Origin: Plebeiibacterium marinum
GTDB taxonomy: Bacteria; Bacteroidota; Bacteroidia; Bacteroidales; Marinilabiliaceae
DNA length: 64,000 nucleotides
Direction of reading: 5' to 3'
Assembly: GCF_026013615.1 (NCBI RefSeq)
Contig: NZ_JAPDPI010000015.1
Span: 47,638-111,637 of the forward strand
The first letter of the stretch is position 1. Each line of letters opens with the position of its first letter. Of the stretch, positions 52,628 to 62,637 are shown in pieces. The translations under genes were made by a program, and so were the position numbers. The notes under the pieces were generated by a model, which saw nothing but the letters and a program-made list of their open reading frames with translations, was not told where the DNA came from and searched no databases.

Positions 52628-55600
52628 TTATTTTCTTATCCTGACAGGGTAAGGTGGTCTTATACGCTCAACAGACGTTTGTTCTTCCAGATTTTTCATT
52701 ATTATATCTATTGCTTTTTCTAATTGAGGATCCCTGCCTCCAATAATATCTTTGGGCCATTGCTCTACCTCAAAATCAGGAGCAACTCCAACATTTTCTA
52801 TTCCAAAGCCTTCTTCTGTTGTCCAAAAAGCAAGGTTGGGGGCGGTCACTATACCGCCATCAATAAATTCCGGGTATCCACTTATGCCAACCAATCCGCC
52901 CCATGTTGTAGTTCCCACAATAGTACCCAAAGCAAATTTTCTGAACATCCAGGGAAAATAATCTCCACCGGAACCAGCCCCTTCATTAATAAGCAAAACC
53001 TTAGGTCCCTGAATAGAGGCTGTTGGTGCTTTAAAATCCTTTCCATATCTACAATGCCAACTCGATACATAGGGTCTTTTTAAAATATCGATATAATAAT
53101 CGGCCAACTGACCTCCCCCATTATATCTTTCATCAATAATTATGGCTTTTTTATTTACCTGCGGAAAAAAATAGCGTTTAAAATATTGATGACCTTTAAC
53201 AGTTGTGTTAGGCACATAGACATATGCCACTTGTCCGTTAGTAGCTTTATTTACCTTCTTTAAATTGGTTTCTACCCAATCCATATTTCTCAGCTCATAT
53301 TCACTTTTTACAGGTACAACTTTATAGGTTCTTGGATTATTCCCATAGATATCATCGCTCACCGTAAGCTTTACAATTTTTTCGGCTGTATTTTCAAAAA
53401 AACTATAAAAATTATCACTTGAATAAACTTGTTTGCCATTTACCTCTATAATACAATCTCCAACCTTAATATTAACCCCTGGTTCTGTTAATGGAGATCT
53501 TAATTCCGGTGTCCAGTTTAAGCCTCCCAATATCTTGCTTATCTTATAGCGGTTGCCATCAACAACAAAATCTGCACCCAGCAGCCCCCCCTGCACTTTT
53601 GGCGATTCATGGTATTTATCACCTTTGCTATTAAATCTATGATGCCCAACTGCCAGCTCGCTAAACATCCACTGCATTACCCGGTAAAGGTCACTTTTAC
53701 ACGACAGGCCTGAAAGAAATGTTGAATATTTGTTTTTCATAGCTTCCCAATTGCAACCATGCATCCCCGGATCATAAAAGTAATCCCGGTTCACCCTCCA
53801 TGCCTCGTAAAAAATATTAGCCCATTCCTTTTGCGGATCTATTTTAATTTTAATGTTCTCAGTCGTTAAATTTTCCTTTTCAGGCTTTGTTCCCACATCT
53901 GTAATGCACCATTTATCTTTATCTTTATATAGCATCTTTTTGTTGTTGGCAGATACAACAAACATACTGGCCTCCATAATCTCCTCCTCTTTTCTTTCAT
54001 TTAAATCATACTTTTTCATTTTACCAGGAGATGAGAAATCCCAAAAATCACTTTTTACCAGATAATATATTATACCCTCCTGGGTACTGTACAAATTATA
54101 ATACAGATTGGGTTTTATCGGCAATGCTACTATCCTTTGACTAAGGCCTTCCCAATCAATAACAACTTTAACCTCTTTTTCGTCAGCATTCTCATCTTCA
54201 TCCTTTTCCTTTTCCCCTTTTTCAATATCATTTTCTTTAGCTAACGGATTGGGTGTATCTTTTTGTAAGGTGACAACATAAATTGATGAACTCATATCCA
54301 TATCCAAACTGGATTGATCAAAACCATTTACAACAGGGCCTGCATCAGTTGAGGCCAACATATAAATATATTTCCCGGATGGATCAAATACCGGATTATA
54401 TACCATTGACAATCCATCTGATATGGCATAGGATTTTTTCTCATCTATTGAATAAAGGTAGGCTATTTCGTAATTTGTTTCTGTATTCATAGAATAGGCA
54501 ATCCATTTTGAATCAGGAGACCATGAACTAAAGAAGTCAATATATGGTCTATCGCTATAAATTGGATTTGTTCCTATCTTTGAAATACCAGAGGTTTTTA
54601 AATCGTACAAATAAAAATTTCTCCTATTGTCCACAAAACATAGACTCTCACCATCAGGAGCCCAATGAATATAGGCATAAAAGCCACTGCCACTTAACTT
54701 TTCCTTTTTAACACTGTTGGTAGCAATATTCATAATATGTAATGCATATTCCCCGGATTCATCTGAGAAATAGGCCATTTTATTACCATTGGGCGACCAT
54801 GAAGGAAACCGCTCGTGCACTCCGGTTGTCTGTGTAAGATTTTCCATATCGCCTTTATCGGCAGGGACAGTAACAATATCCCCTCTATAATCAAATACCG
54901 CCCTAACTCCGGATGGAGAAATATGTGCACTACGTATATAAGAGTTCCCCGTTACAAAACGCTGTCGTAGCTCCAGCAAGTCCGTATTTATTGTCAGCTT
55001 TACATCTATTATAGTATCCGATATTCGATCATAAACATGCAACGAACCTGCTTGCTCAAACAATATACGGTTTTGGTAAGCCGAAATATTTAGCACAGGG
55101 AAATCATTATAAAAGGTGTGTTGCTTAATGTTTTTAGAAACAGTATTGTATGAATATATATTAAACTCACCGTTTCTGTCACTCAAAAAGTAAATATCAT
55201 TCAAAATCCACCGAGGCTTATAATCATTGCTACCCCCTTGCGGCTTTGGAATTACTTCAACATCATGTGTTTTAACGTCATAAATCCATAGTTTTGACTG
55301 TGTTCCACCCCTGTAGTTTTTCCATTGATGAAAAGCTTCAAAAACAGGAGAATATACAACATAGTTGCCATCAGGGGAAAAACAAGAGCTAAATGCTGTA
55401 GGTATGGGAAGTTTTACAGGGTTTCCGCCTTTTATAGGTACAGTAAACAATTCCATATACCTATTGGTAAAAACATGCCTTCCTGAATTGAACAATACCG
55501 TTTTGTCATCCGGAGAAAACCCCCTGACCAAATCGCGTCCCGGATGCCAGGTTAACCTTTGGGGCACACCTCCTGTTGAAGGAACAATAAAAACATCAAC

Positions 55601-55867
55601 ATTTCCATCATATTCTGCACTAAATGCAATCATTTTTCCATCATTGGAAAAAACAGGGTTTGATTCTACTCCTTCATCTATAGTCAGCCTTCTTGGATTA
55701 GAGCCATCCATATCGGCAACCCATAGGTCTTCAGCATAAACAAATGCAATTTGATTTTCACTTAAGGCCGGACTATGCATCAGCTTTGTACCTGATCCAT
55801 TATTTGCCATCACAGTAGTACTAAAGGCTACTGCCACAGCAATACAAAACAAATGAAACTTTTGCAT
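52628..55867 (-). CDS. Tricorn-like S41 protease
   Basis: The start at 55867 (MQKFHLFCIAVAVAF) yields a signal peptide and 1079 residues. Two beta-propellers built of WD40-like PD repeats fill residues ~30-650, with an acidic Glu/Asp/Lys-rich linker near 560-580. A tricorn core, a PDZ-like domain (GVNIKVGDCIIEVNGKQVYS) and the S41 peptidase domain follow; the nucleophilic Ser lies in EGAGSGGD near residue 966. It should degrade peptides in the periplasm. Single gene ended by a terminator. Confidence 0.92.
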   Translation of the reverse strand: MQKFHLFCIAVAVAFSTTVMANNGSGTKLMHSPALSENQIAFVYAEDLWVADMDGSNPRRLTIDEGVESNPVFSNDGKMIAFSAEYDGNVDVFIVPSTGGVPQRLTWHPGRDLVRGFSPDDKTVLFNSGRHVFTNRYMELFTVPIKGGNPVKLPIPTAFSSCFSPDGNYVVYSPVFEAFHQWKNYRGGTQSKLWIYDVKTHDVEVIPKPQGGSNDYKPRWILNDIYFLSDRNGEFNIYSYNTVSKNIKQHTFYNDFPVLNISAYQNRILFEQAGSLHVYDRISDTIIDVKLTINTDLLELRQRFVTGNSYIRSAHISPSGVRAVFDYRGDIVTVPADKGDMENLTQTTGVHERFPSWSPNGNKMAYFSDESGEYALHIMNIATNSVKKEKLSGSGFYAYIHWAPDGESLCFVDNRRNFYLYDLKTSGISKIGTNPIYSDRPYIDFFSSWSPDSKWIAYSMNTETNYEIAYLYSIDEKKSYAISDGLSMVYNPVFDPSGKYIYMLASTDAGPVVNGFDQSSLDMDMSSSIYVVTLQKDTPNPLAKENDIEKGEKEKDEDENADEKEVKVVIDWEGLSQRIVALPIKPNLYYNLYSTQEGIIYYLVKSDFWDFSSPGKMKKYDLNERKEEEIMEASMFVVSANNKKMLYKDKDKWCITDVGTKPEKENLTTENIKIKIDPQKEWANIFYEAWRVNRDYFYDPGMHGCNWEAMKNKYSTFLSGLSCKSDLYRVMQWMFSELAVGHHRFNSKGDKYHESPKVQGGLLGADFVVDGNRYKISKILGGLNWTPELRSPLTEPGVNIKVGDCIIEVNGKQVYSSDNFYSFFENTAEKIVKLTVSDDIYGNNPRTYKVVPVKSEYELRNMDWVETNLKKVNKATNGQVAYVYVPNTTVKGHQYFKRYFFPQVNKKAIIIDERYNGGGQLADYYIDILKRPYVSSWHCRYGKDFKAPTASIQGPKVLLINEGAGSGGDYFPWMFRKFALGTIVGTTTWGGLVGISGYPEFIDGGIVTAPNLAFWTTEEGFGIENVGVAPDFEVEQWPKDIIGGRDPQLEKAIDIIMKNLEEQTSVERIRPPYPVRIRK

Positions 55868-56025
55868 GATTTTATAAATTATATGATGACAGACAAGAAA
55901 TGACACTCCTACAACCCAGGCTCTTTTAAAAAAGTAGAACCAGATTAATAAAAATAACCAAACAATTTATAAAAGTCAATTTTACCAGGTGATTATTAAC
56001 AACTTACTCATTGTGTGATGAATAA

Positions 56026-56811
56026 TTATATATCCAACACCAGCTCGTCATAAGCCAAATTTATATTAGCAGGAAGTAGTGGATTCTCTTCATTATACAA
56101 CCCTAGCTGATGCGATATATGGGTTATATATCCTTGCGCTGGCACGGCCTTTTGGATAACAGCAACAGCTTCATTCAGGCAATAATGTGAGATATGGGGT
56201 TCTTTTCGCACTGCATTAACAACCAACACCCTTGATCCCTTCACTTTTTCCAATTCAGTATCCGATATAAAATTAAAATCAGTAAGGTAGGTAAAATCAT
56301 TAATTCGATATCCCAATACAGGCAAATTCAAATGTTTTCCCCTGATGGGAACCACCTTTAAGCCTTTAATGGTAAATGGAGCTTCCGTAATAGTGTTTAA
56401 TTCTATTTTTGGAACACCTGGATATGGATTTTTATCAAAAGCATATGAAAACTCAACCCTAAGGGCATCAACAACCCTTTGTTCTGCAAAAACATCCGCA
56501 TGGCGCCTGGTGATCCAATTAAAAGCCCTTACATCATCTAAACCGGCAATATGATCCTTGTGCTCGTGAGTAAACAAAATTCCATCTAAAGTTTTTACAT
56601 CAGCCCGTAACATTTGTTGCCTGAAATCTGGGCCGGAATCTATAACCAAGGTAACATCATCCGTCTCTATCAAAACAGATGAACGCAGCCTGACATCCCT
56701 CAGATCATTGGATTTACAAACCTTACAATCACAAGCTATAACCGGCACACCCTGTGAAGTTCCCGTGCCCAAAAACGTAACCTTCAATATGAATATTTTT
56801 ACTGTTAACAC
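56026..56811 (-). CDS. PhnP-like MBL-fold hydrolase
   Basis: The 261-residue protein has FLGTGTSQGVP, a Cys-rich loop (CDCKVC, structural zinc as in PhnP), the metallo-beta-lactamase metal motif THEHKDHIAGLDD (about 77-89) and later ligands YLTDF and HISHQ. PhnP-type enzymes hydrolyse cyclic phosphodiesters; the exact substrate is open. Divergent from the carboxylase cluster. Confidence 0.88.
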   Translation of the reverse strand: MLTVKIFILKVTFLGTGTSQGVPVIACDCKVCKSNDLRDVRLRSSVLIETDDVTLVIDSGPDFRQQMLRADVKTLDGILFTHEHKDHIAGLDDVRAFNWITRRHADVFAEQRVVDALRVEFSYAFDKNPYPGVPKIELNTITEAPFTIKGLKVVPIRGKHLNLPVLGYRINDFTYLTDFNFISDTELEKVKGSRVLVVNAVRKEPHISHYCLNEAVAVIQKAVPAQGYITHISHQLGLYNEENPLLPANINLAYDELVLDI

Positions 56812-56935
56812 AACAAATATACAAATCCTAATCTTGTCACCTATCCTGCATTTGTATTGTATTTCATTTTTACATCAAACCTTTTTATTGTCTGTTGGTT
56901 ATTACTTCATAAAAAATGACGATTGAAATATTAAG

Positions 56936-58519
56936 ATGGGCACCACTACAAAATCAAAATACAATCACGCAACGGATATACATACAGATGTAATAGCATT
57001 TAAGCAAAAACTATACGAACTCAAAAACCAAAATCAATCTCAAAAAGAAAAACATAAAAAACGGGGAAAATTATTGGTTCATGATAGAATTGATATGCTT
57101 ATCGACCCCCAAACCCCGTTTATTGAGTTGTCTGGTTTTGCTGCGTACAACCAGTACGATAATAACTTTCCTTCGGCAGGTATTATAACAGGCATTGGGC
57201 TTATTGAAGGCCGTGAAAGTGTTATAGTTGCCAACGATGCAACTGTTAAAGGCGGAACATATGTTAAGGAAACAATTAAAAAACATCTGCGTGCGCAGGA
57301 GATTGCAGAACAAAACAATCTGGCCTGTGTATACCTGGTTGATTCCGGGGGTATTTTTTTACCTGAACAATCAAAAGTTTTTCCTGACAAAGAAGATTTT
57401 GGCAGAATTTTTTACAACCAGGCACGCCTTTCTGCTAAAGGAATACCCCAAATAAGTATTGTCATGGGATCTTGTACTGCCGGGGGTGCATATATCCCGG
57501 CTATGAGTGACGAAACTATTATTGTAAAAAACCAAGGTACTATTTTCCTGGGAGGCCCCCCGTTGGTCAAGGCTGCCACAGGTGAGGAAGTAACAGCGGA
57601 AGAACTAGGCGGAGGTACTATGCACACAAGCACTTCCGGAGTTGCAGACCATTTGGCAAATGATGATTTTGAAGCAATAGAAATCTGTCGTAAGATTTTC
57701 AGGAGTTTGCCATTGCCACATAAGGAAAACTTCCTAAAAGAAAAAAGCTATCAGCCTTTAAAAAACAACCAAAATATCTATAAAGAAATACCTATAGCCG
57801 GGTCGTACCAAAAAGACGTGCGTAACTTAATAAAATGCATTACCGACAAAAGTGAATTTGATGAGTTTAAGGCGGATTACGGCAAAACACTGGTTACAGG
57901 TTTCGCAAACATCAATGGCTTTAGGGTAGGTTTTCTTGCTAACAATGGGGTATTATTTTCTGAATCTGCACAAAAGGGAGCACATTTTATTCAGCTTTGC
58001 AATGCTCGAAATATTCCAATGGTGTTTTTACAAAATATTACAGGCTTTATGGTAGGTAAAGATTACGAGCAAAGAGGAATTGCTAAAGATGGAGCTAAAA
58101 TGGTTAATGCCCTTGCTAATACAAAGGTTCCTTTCTATACAATAATCATTGGCGGGAGCTATGGAGCAGGGAACTATGCCATGGGCGGCAGGGCTTTTAA
58201 CCCGCGTTTACTTTTTTCATGGCCAGGTGCAAGCATATCGGTTATGGGCCCCAAACAAGCAGCTGAGGTATTAACCACCGTTAAAAGAGACCAGGCCAAC
58301 ACTGCAGGTGTTAAAGCAAATGAAAAAGAACTTGAGGAATTAAAGCAAAAGACTATTGACCGTTTCGAAAGTGAGGCTTCGGCGTATTATGCCAGCAGCC
58401 GGTTATGGGATGATGGAATAATAGATCCTGCAGATACCCGACTGATATTATCAATTGGTCTTTCTATAGCCCAAAATAAACCAAATAAGGAATCCGGATA
58501 TGGAGTATTCAGGATGTGA
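56936..58519 (+). CDS. Acyl-CoA carboxylase carboxyltransferase (methylcrotonyl-CoA carboxylase beta-type)
   Basis: The 527-residue protein has the two crotonase-fold halves of a carboxyltransferase: VDSGGIFLPEQSKVFPDKEDFGRIFYN (MCC-type signature near 140-165), GSCTAGGAYIPAMSDE, and GGSYGAGNYAMGGRAFNPR. The match to the methylcrotonyl-CoA type (FP region in the first half) is better than to propionyl-CoA carboxylases. It carboxylates 3-methylcrotonyl-CoA in leucine breakdown together with the biotin subunit at 59341. First gene of the cluster. Confidence 0.88.
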   Translation: MGTTTKSKYNHATDIHTDVIAFKQKLYELKNQNQSQKEKHKKRGKLLVHDRIDMLIDPQTPFIELSGFAAYNQYDNNFPSAGIITGIGLIEGRESVIVANDATVKGGTYVKETIKKHLRAQEIAEQNNLACVYLVDSGGIFLPEQSKVFPDKEDFGRIFYNQARLSAKGIPQISIVMGSCTAGGAYIPAMSDETIIVKNQGTIFLGGPPLVKAATGEEVTAEELGGGTMHTSTSGVADHLANDDFEAIEICRKIFRSLPLPHKENFLKEKSYQPLKNNQNIYKEIPIAGSYQKDVRNLIKCITDKSEFDEFKADYGKTLVTGFANINGFRVGFLANNGVLFSESAQKGAHFIQLCNARNIPMVFLQNITGFMVGKDYEQRGIAKDGAKMVNALANTKVPFYTIIIGGSYGAGNYAMGGRAFNPRLLFSWPGASISVMGPKQAAEVLTTVKRDQANTAGVKANEKELEELKQKTIDRFESEASAYYASSRLWDDGIIDPADTRLILSIGLSIAQNKPNKESGYGVFRM

Positions 58520-58565
58520 GCCCTTTGCTACATTTAATCACCCTTTGTTTTAAACAATCAAAACA

Positions 58566-59366
58566 ATGTACAAAAAGTTACTTTTTAATATCGAAGATAA
58601 CATTGGTTTTTTAGGGTTAAACCGTCCCGAAAAACGAAATGCACTGAATAAAGAACTGATTACAGAAATCTTGATGGTGCTAAACAAGCACAAAGCTGAT
58701 CGACGCTTTCGGGTCTTAGTAATTTATGGAGAGGGCGGCACTTTTTGTTCAGGGGCAGATCTTGACTGGATGAAAAATGGCACCCTGCAATCAAAAGCCC
58801 AAAATATTAATGATGCCAAGTTATTTAATGCACTTTATCATGAAATATACAATTTCCCAATCCCCGTAGTCTGCGAAGTTAGGAAGTCGGCCTTTGGTGG
58901 TGCAACCGGAATTTTAGCATGTGCTGATATAGTTATTTGTGAAGAGGAATCAAATTTTGGCTTTCCCGAAGTCAAATTAGGTCTCATCCCTGCTACAATT
59001 GCACCTTATATTATCAATAAAATGGGACAAAGCAACGCTAGCAAAAGGATGCTGATGCCTGTCCCCTTTTCGGCATACGAAGCCCTACAAGAAGGATTGG
59101 TACATTTTATTACATCTAAAATTCATTTAAGGGAAAAAACACTTCAGGTGGCAAAAAATATTGCACTAGGAGCTCCTGATGCTTTGATTCAAACCAAAAC
59201 ACTTATCCACAACCTCCTGCAAATGGAGGATGAAACCTCACTTCTGCACTGTGCCCGCACCATAGCAAATGCCCGCACATCACAAGAGGGTCAGGAAGGT
59301 GTAAATGCATTTTTAGAAAAAAGAAAACCAATTTGGAATAATGGAGAGAACATACCATCTGTTTAA
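58566..59366 (+). CDS. Enoyl-CoA hydratase-family enzyme (methylglutaconyl-CoA hydratase-like)
   Basis: The 266-residue crotonase-fold protein has EGGTFCSGADLDWM (oxyanion hole region, near 58-70) and FGGATGILACADIVI with FGFPEVKLGLIPATI (catalytic Glu near 141). Its place between the two carboxylase subunits fits 3-methylglutaconyl-CoA hydratase, which makes HMG-CoA. It overlaps the start of the biotin carboxylase gene by 26 bases. Confidence 0.85.
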   Translation: MYKKLLFNIEDNIGFLGLNRPEKRNALNKELITEILMVLNKHKADRRFRVLVIYGEGGTFCSGADLDWMKNGTLQSKAQNINDAKLFNALYHEIYNFPIPVVCEVRKSAFGGATGILACADIVICEEESNFGFPEVKLGLIPATIAPYIINKMGQSNASKRMLMPVPFSAYEALQEGLVHFITSKIHLREKTLQVAKNIALGAPDALIQTKTLIHNLLQMEDETSLLHCARTIANARTSQEGQEGVNAFLEKRKPIWNNGENIPSV

Positions 59367-61314
59367 AAGAATATTAGTTGCCAACAGAGGCGAAATTGCT
59401 GTTAGAATTATGAGGGCAGCAAAAAAAATGGGTATTGAATCTGTTGCTATTTACACAACAGAAGAAACTGACGCTCTACATGTTGAAAAGGCTGACCTAA
59501 AAGCCCTTTTAAAAGGAAGTTCATTGAATGAAACCTATTTAAATGCTCAACAGATTGTTGACTTAGCAAAAAAATATCATGCTGAAGCTGTCCATCCAGG
59601 ATATGGTTTTCTGGCTGAAAATGCTGCTTTTGCAGAACTTTGCGGTAAAAACAATATAGTATTTATTGGCCCATCTCCTAAAAACATAGCAATGATGGGC
59701 GATAAAGAACAAGCCAACAATATCGCATTGCAATGTGGAGTCCCGCTTTTACCAAAAATCCAGGGCTCCAGGGATGAAATGCTTACCAAGGCCCCAAACG
59801 TTAAATTCCCTGTTGTGATAAAAGCATCAGGTGGTGGCGGAGGAAAAGGCATGCGTATTGTCCAAAAGCCTGATAAATTATCAAAAGAAATTGATCTGGC
59901 AGCAGATGAAGCCAATCGGTATTTTAAAAACAACCTTGTGTATATCGAACCTTATATTCAAAATCCACGGCATATAGAAGTGCAGATATTAGGTGATACT
60001 CATGGAAACATTATTCACTTATACGATAGGGATTGCTCAATTCAGCGACGCCATCAAAAGGTAATTGAAGAAGCCCCTGCTCCCAATGTCCCGGATCTGA
60101 TTCGCAATAAAATAATTGACGACAGCTTAAAGATGGCCAGGCATATCAACTACAAAAATGCAGGGACTATGGAGTTTCTTTTAACTGCTGACAACAAACA
60201 TTATTTTCTGGAAATGAACACACGTATCCAGGTTGAACACCCGGTAAGTGAACAAATTACCGGAATTGATATAGTAAAGGAACAAATCCTGATTGCAGCT
60301 GGACATCCCCTTGCCTACTCTCAAGATGATATTCAAATTTGCGGGCATGCTATCGAAGCCAGAATATATGCCGAAGATCCTGACAATAATTTTCAGCCAT
60401 CTTTTGGAAAGATTAAAAGTATTCATATACCCTCACATCCACACATCCGAATTGACGGTGGATCAAAAGCAAAGGACAATCTTAATCCCAACTTTGATCC
60501 TTTGCTAAAAAAGGTTATTGCCAGTGGAAAAAACCGAAAACAAGCTATTGACAGATTACATGACTTTATAGAAAACTATGCTCTTTTTGGCGTAAAAACC
60601 AACCGTGAATTAATATTTCAAACATTATCAGATCGTGATTTCATAAAAGGTAATTACGGCACTTCGTTCTTTAATAAGAAGTTTTTTAAATTATTAAACG
60701 AAATAAAACTAAAGAATAAGGATATCAAAATTTTAACTGCTGCCTATTTGCTAATTAAAAAGAAAATTAAAAATAAACTATCAACAGAATGGCACAATGC
60801 CGGTCATTGGCGAATTAATGACAGTTATAAAATATGCCTTGAAAAACAGTGGATTGAGATACTCGTGCTACATGAGGATGAACATGAGATGCAATACTCT
60901 GCAAACCAGACAAACTTCTCAATAAGGGATACACAAATAGAAGAGAATTCCATCAGTTTTATATTGGATGATGAATATATGTATATGCATTACTGGAATG
61001 ATGGCAAAGGCTTATTCCATATCCAATACAAAGGTCTTGTCTGGGAGATATCCGATATACCCGAAAGAAGAGAAAAACAACATCAGGATTCACTACCAAT
61101 TACAAAAACTTTGAACGCTCCTATACCAGGAAGAATTATTGAAATATCAGTACACGAAGGTGATGCTGTAAAAAAAGGGGATCTCCTGATGGTGTTGGAA
61201 GCCATGAAAACAGAGAATAATATTATGGCATGGACAGACGCTGTGATTTCTAAAATTGAAGTAGCTAAAGGTCAACATGTAGGCCTTAACCAACTTTTGC
61301 TTGAAATTGAATAG
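59341..61314 (+). CDS. Acyl-CoA carboxylase biotin carboxylase/BCCP subunit (methylcrotonyl-CoA carboxylase alpha-type)
   Basis: The 657-residue protein joins a biotin carboxylase (ANRGEIAVRIMRAA, SGGGGGKGMRIV, MNTRIQVEHPVSE; about 1-445), a middle BT domain and a C-terminal biotinyl domain with EAMKTENN (biotin Lys near 623). The start at 59341 is used because family members begin with KRILVANRGE shortly after. It overlaps the hydratase by 26 bases, implying coupled translation. Confidence 0.92.
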   Translation: MERTYHLFKRILVANRGEIAVRIMRAAKKMGIESVAIYTTEETDALHVEKADLKALLKGSSLNETYLNAQQIVDLAKKYHAEAVHPGYGFLAENAAFAELCGKNNIVFIGPSPKNIAMMGDKEQANNIALQCGVPLLPKIQGSRDEMLTKAPNVKFPVVIKASGGGGGKGMRIVQKPDKLSKEIDLAADEANRYFKNNLVYIEPYIQNPRHIEVQILGDTHGNIIHLYDRDCSIQRRHQKVIEEAPAPNVPDLIRNKIIDDSLKMARHINYKNAGTMEFLLTADNKHYFLEMNTRIQVEHPVSEQITGIDIVKEQILIAAGHPLAYSQDDIQICGHAIEARIYAEDPDNNFQPSFGKIKSIHIPSHPHIRIDGGSKAKDNLNPNFDPLLKKVIASGKNRKQAIDRLHDFIENYALFGVKTNRELIFQTLSDRDFIKGNYGTSFFNKKFFKLLNEIKLKNKDIKILTAAYLLIKKKIKNKLSTEWHNAGHWRINDSYKICLEKQWIEILVLHEDEHEMQYSANQTNFSIRDTQIEENSISFILDDEYMYMHYWNDGKGLFHIQYKGLVWEISDIPERREKQHQDSLPITKTLNAPIPGRIIEISVHEGDAVKKGDLLMVLEAMKTENNIMAWTDAVISKIEVAKGQHVGLNQLLLEIE

Positions 61315-61374
61315 CAGGAGTAATTAAAATTCTATGAAAGAAACTAATATAACCATTAGATAAAGACAATCATA

Positions 61375-62520
61375 ATGACACCATTTTATTCAAAAGAAAA
61401 AGAAGAAATAAGACAACAGGTAAGAGCTTTTGCTGAAAAAGAAATTAAACCAATAGCAGCCGAACTGGATGAAATAGAGATGTTCTCTGTAGAATTATCT
61501 CAAAAGATGGGGCAAGCTGGCCTGTACGGAATGGATATCCCTCAAAAATATGGAGGAAGGGGGCTGGATACACTCTCTTATATTATTGCAGTGGAAGAGC
61601 TGGCTCGTATAGACAGTTCCCAGGCCGTTACCATGTGTGCGCATAACTCACTTGGCGTAGCCCCTATTTATAATTTTGGAACCAAAGAGCAAAAGGAGGA
61701 GCTGCTACCTAATCTGCTGAATGGATCTAAACTTTGGGCTTTTGGGCTAACTGAAGAAAATGCTGGCTCTGATGCCAGAGGGGTTGACACGGTTGCCTCA
61801 AAAACTAAAGCAGGTTGGGTTATTAATGGTAAAAAAAGATATATTACCAATGGAAGCAACTCCTTACTGGCAGGCCTGACTGTAATGGCTAAAACAGGAG
61901 AAAGAGATGGAAAACCCACCTACTCTACTTTCTTATTGCCCAGAGAAACGGAGGGATTCACAACACAACGCATGTTTGGAAAGATGATGTGGCGTGCTTC
62001 TGACACCTCAGAGATTACTTTGAAAAATTGTGTGGTAAGAAATAACGATCTGTTGGGAGAAGAAAACAAAGGCCTTTCCCAGATTTTAAAAACGCTGGAT
62101 TCGGGTCGCCTTTCTATTGCCGCAATGGGATTAGGATTAGCACAGGGGGCTTTTGAAATGGCTCTAAAATATGCAAAGGAGCGCAAACAGTTTGGTAAAG
62201 CTATAGGCTCTTTCCAATCCATTCAATTTAAACTGGCCGATATGGATATGAAAATAGAACTGGCTCGCAATACATTATATAAGGCTTGTTGGCTAAAGGA
62301 TAACCAGCAACCCTTTAGTAAAGAAGCTGCCATGGCTAAATTATACTGCAGCGAAATAGCCGGTGAAATTTCTGATGATGCCGTACAAATATTTGGAGGG
62401 GCTGGTTTGTTCAAAAACAAGGATATTGAAAGATTTTACCGCGATCATCGAATTTTAAGAATTGGTGAAGGCACTACTGAGATACTGAAAATGGTTATTT
62501 CAAGGCATCTGGGATTGTAA
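61375..62520 (+). CDS. Acyl-CoA dehydrogenase, short/branched-chain type
   Basis: The 381-residue flavoprotein has the acyl-CoA dehydrogenase blocks (FGLTEENAGSDARG, MMWRASDTSEI, RKQFGKAIGSFQ, QIFGGAGLFKN). Its C-terminus reads RIGEGTTEI, keeping the catalytic Glu of SCAD-type enzymes, and helix G reads LDSGRLSIAA without the alternative Glu of isovaleryl-CoA dehydrogenase. Position predicts isovaleryl-CoA dehydrogenase; the residues predict a SCAD/2-methyl-branched-chain type. It begins 60 bp after the carboxylase subunit. Confidence 0.88.
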   Translation: MTPFYSKEKEEIRQQVRAFAEKEIKPIAAELDEIEMFSVELSQKMGQAGLYGMDIPQKYGGRGLDTLSYIIAVEELARIDSSQAVTMCAHNSLGVAPIYNFGTKEQKEELLPNLLNGSKLWAFGLTEENAGSDARGVDTVASKTKAGWVINGKKRYITNGSNSLLAGLTVMAKTGERDGKPTYSTFLLPRETEGFTTQRMFGKMMWRASDTSEITLKNCVVRNNDLLGEENKGLSQILKTLDSGRLSIAAMGLGLAQGAFEMALKYAKERKQFGKAIGSFQSIQFKLADMDMKIELARNTLYKACWLKDNQQPFSKEAAMAKLYCSEIAGEISDDAVQIFGGAGLFKNKDIERFYRDHRILRIGEGTTEILKMVISRHLGL

Positions 62521-62637
62521 TTATCTAAAAACTTTGTTTATTTGTGTGAACATAAAAGATCTTATACTGCCGGATGGGTAAGAATCCGGCTATATTTCAT
62601 GATGTTGCACAACTAACGGCTCATAAGATTAATTTTG

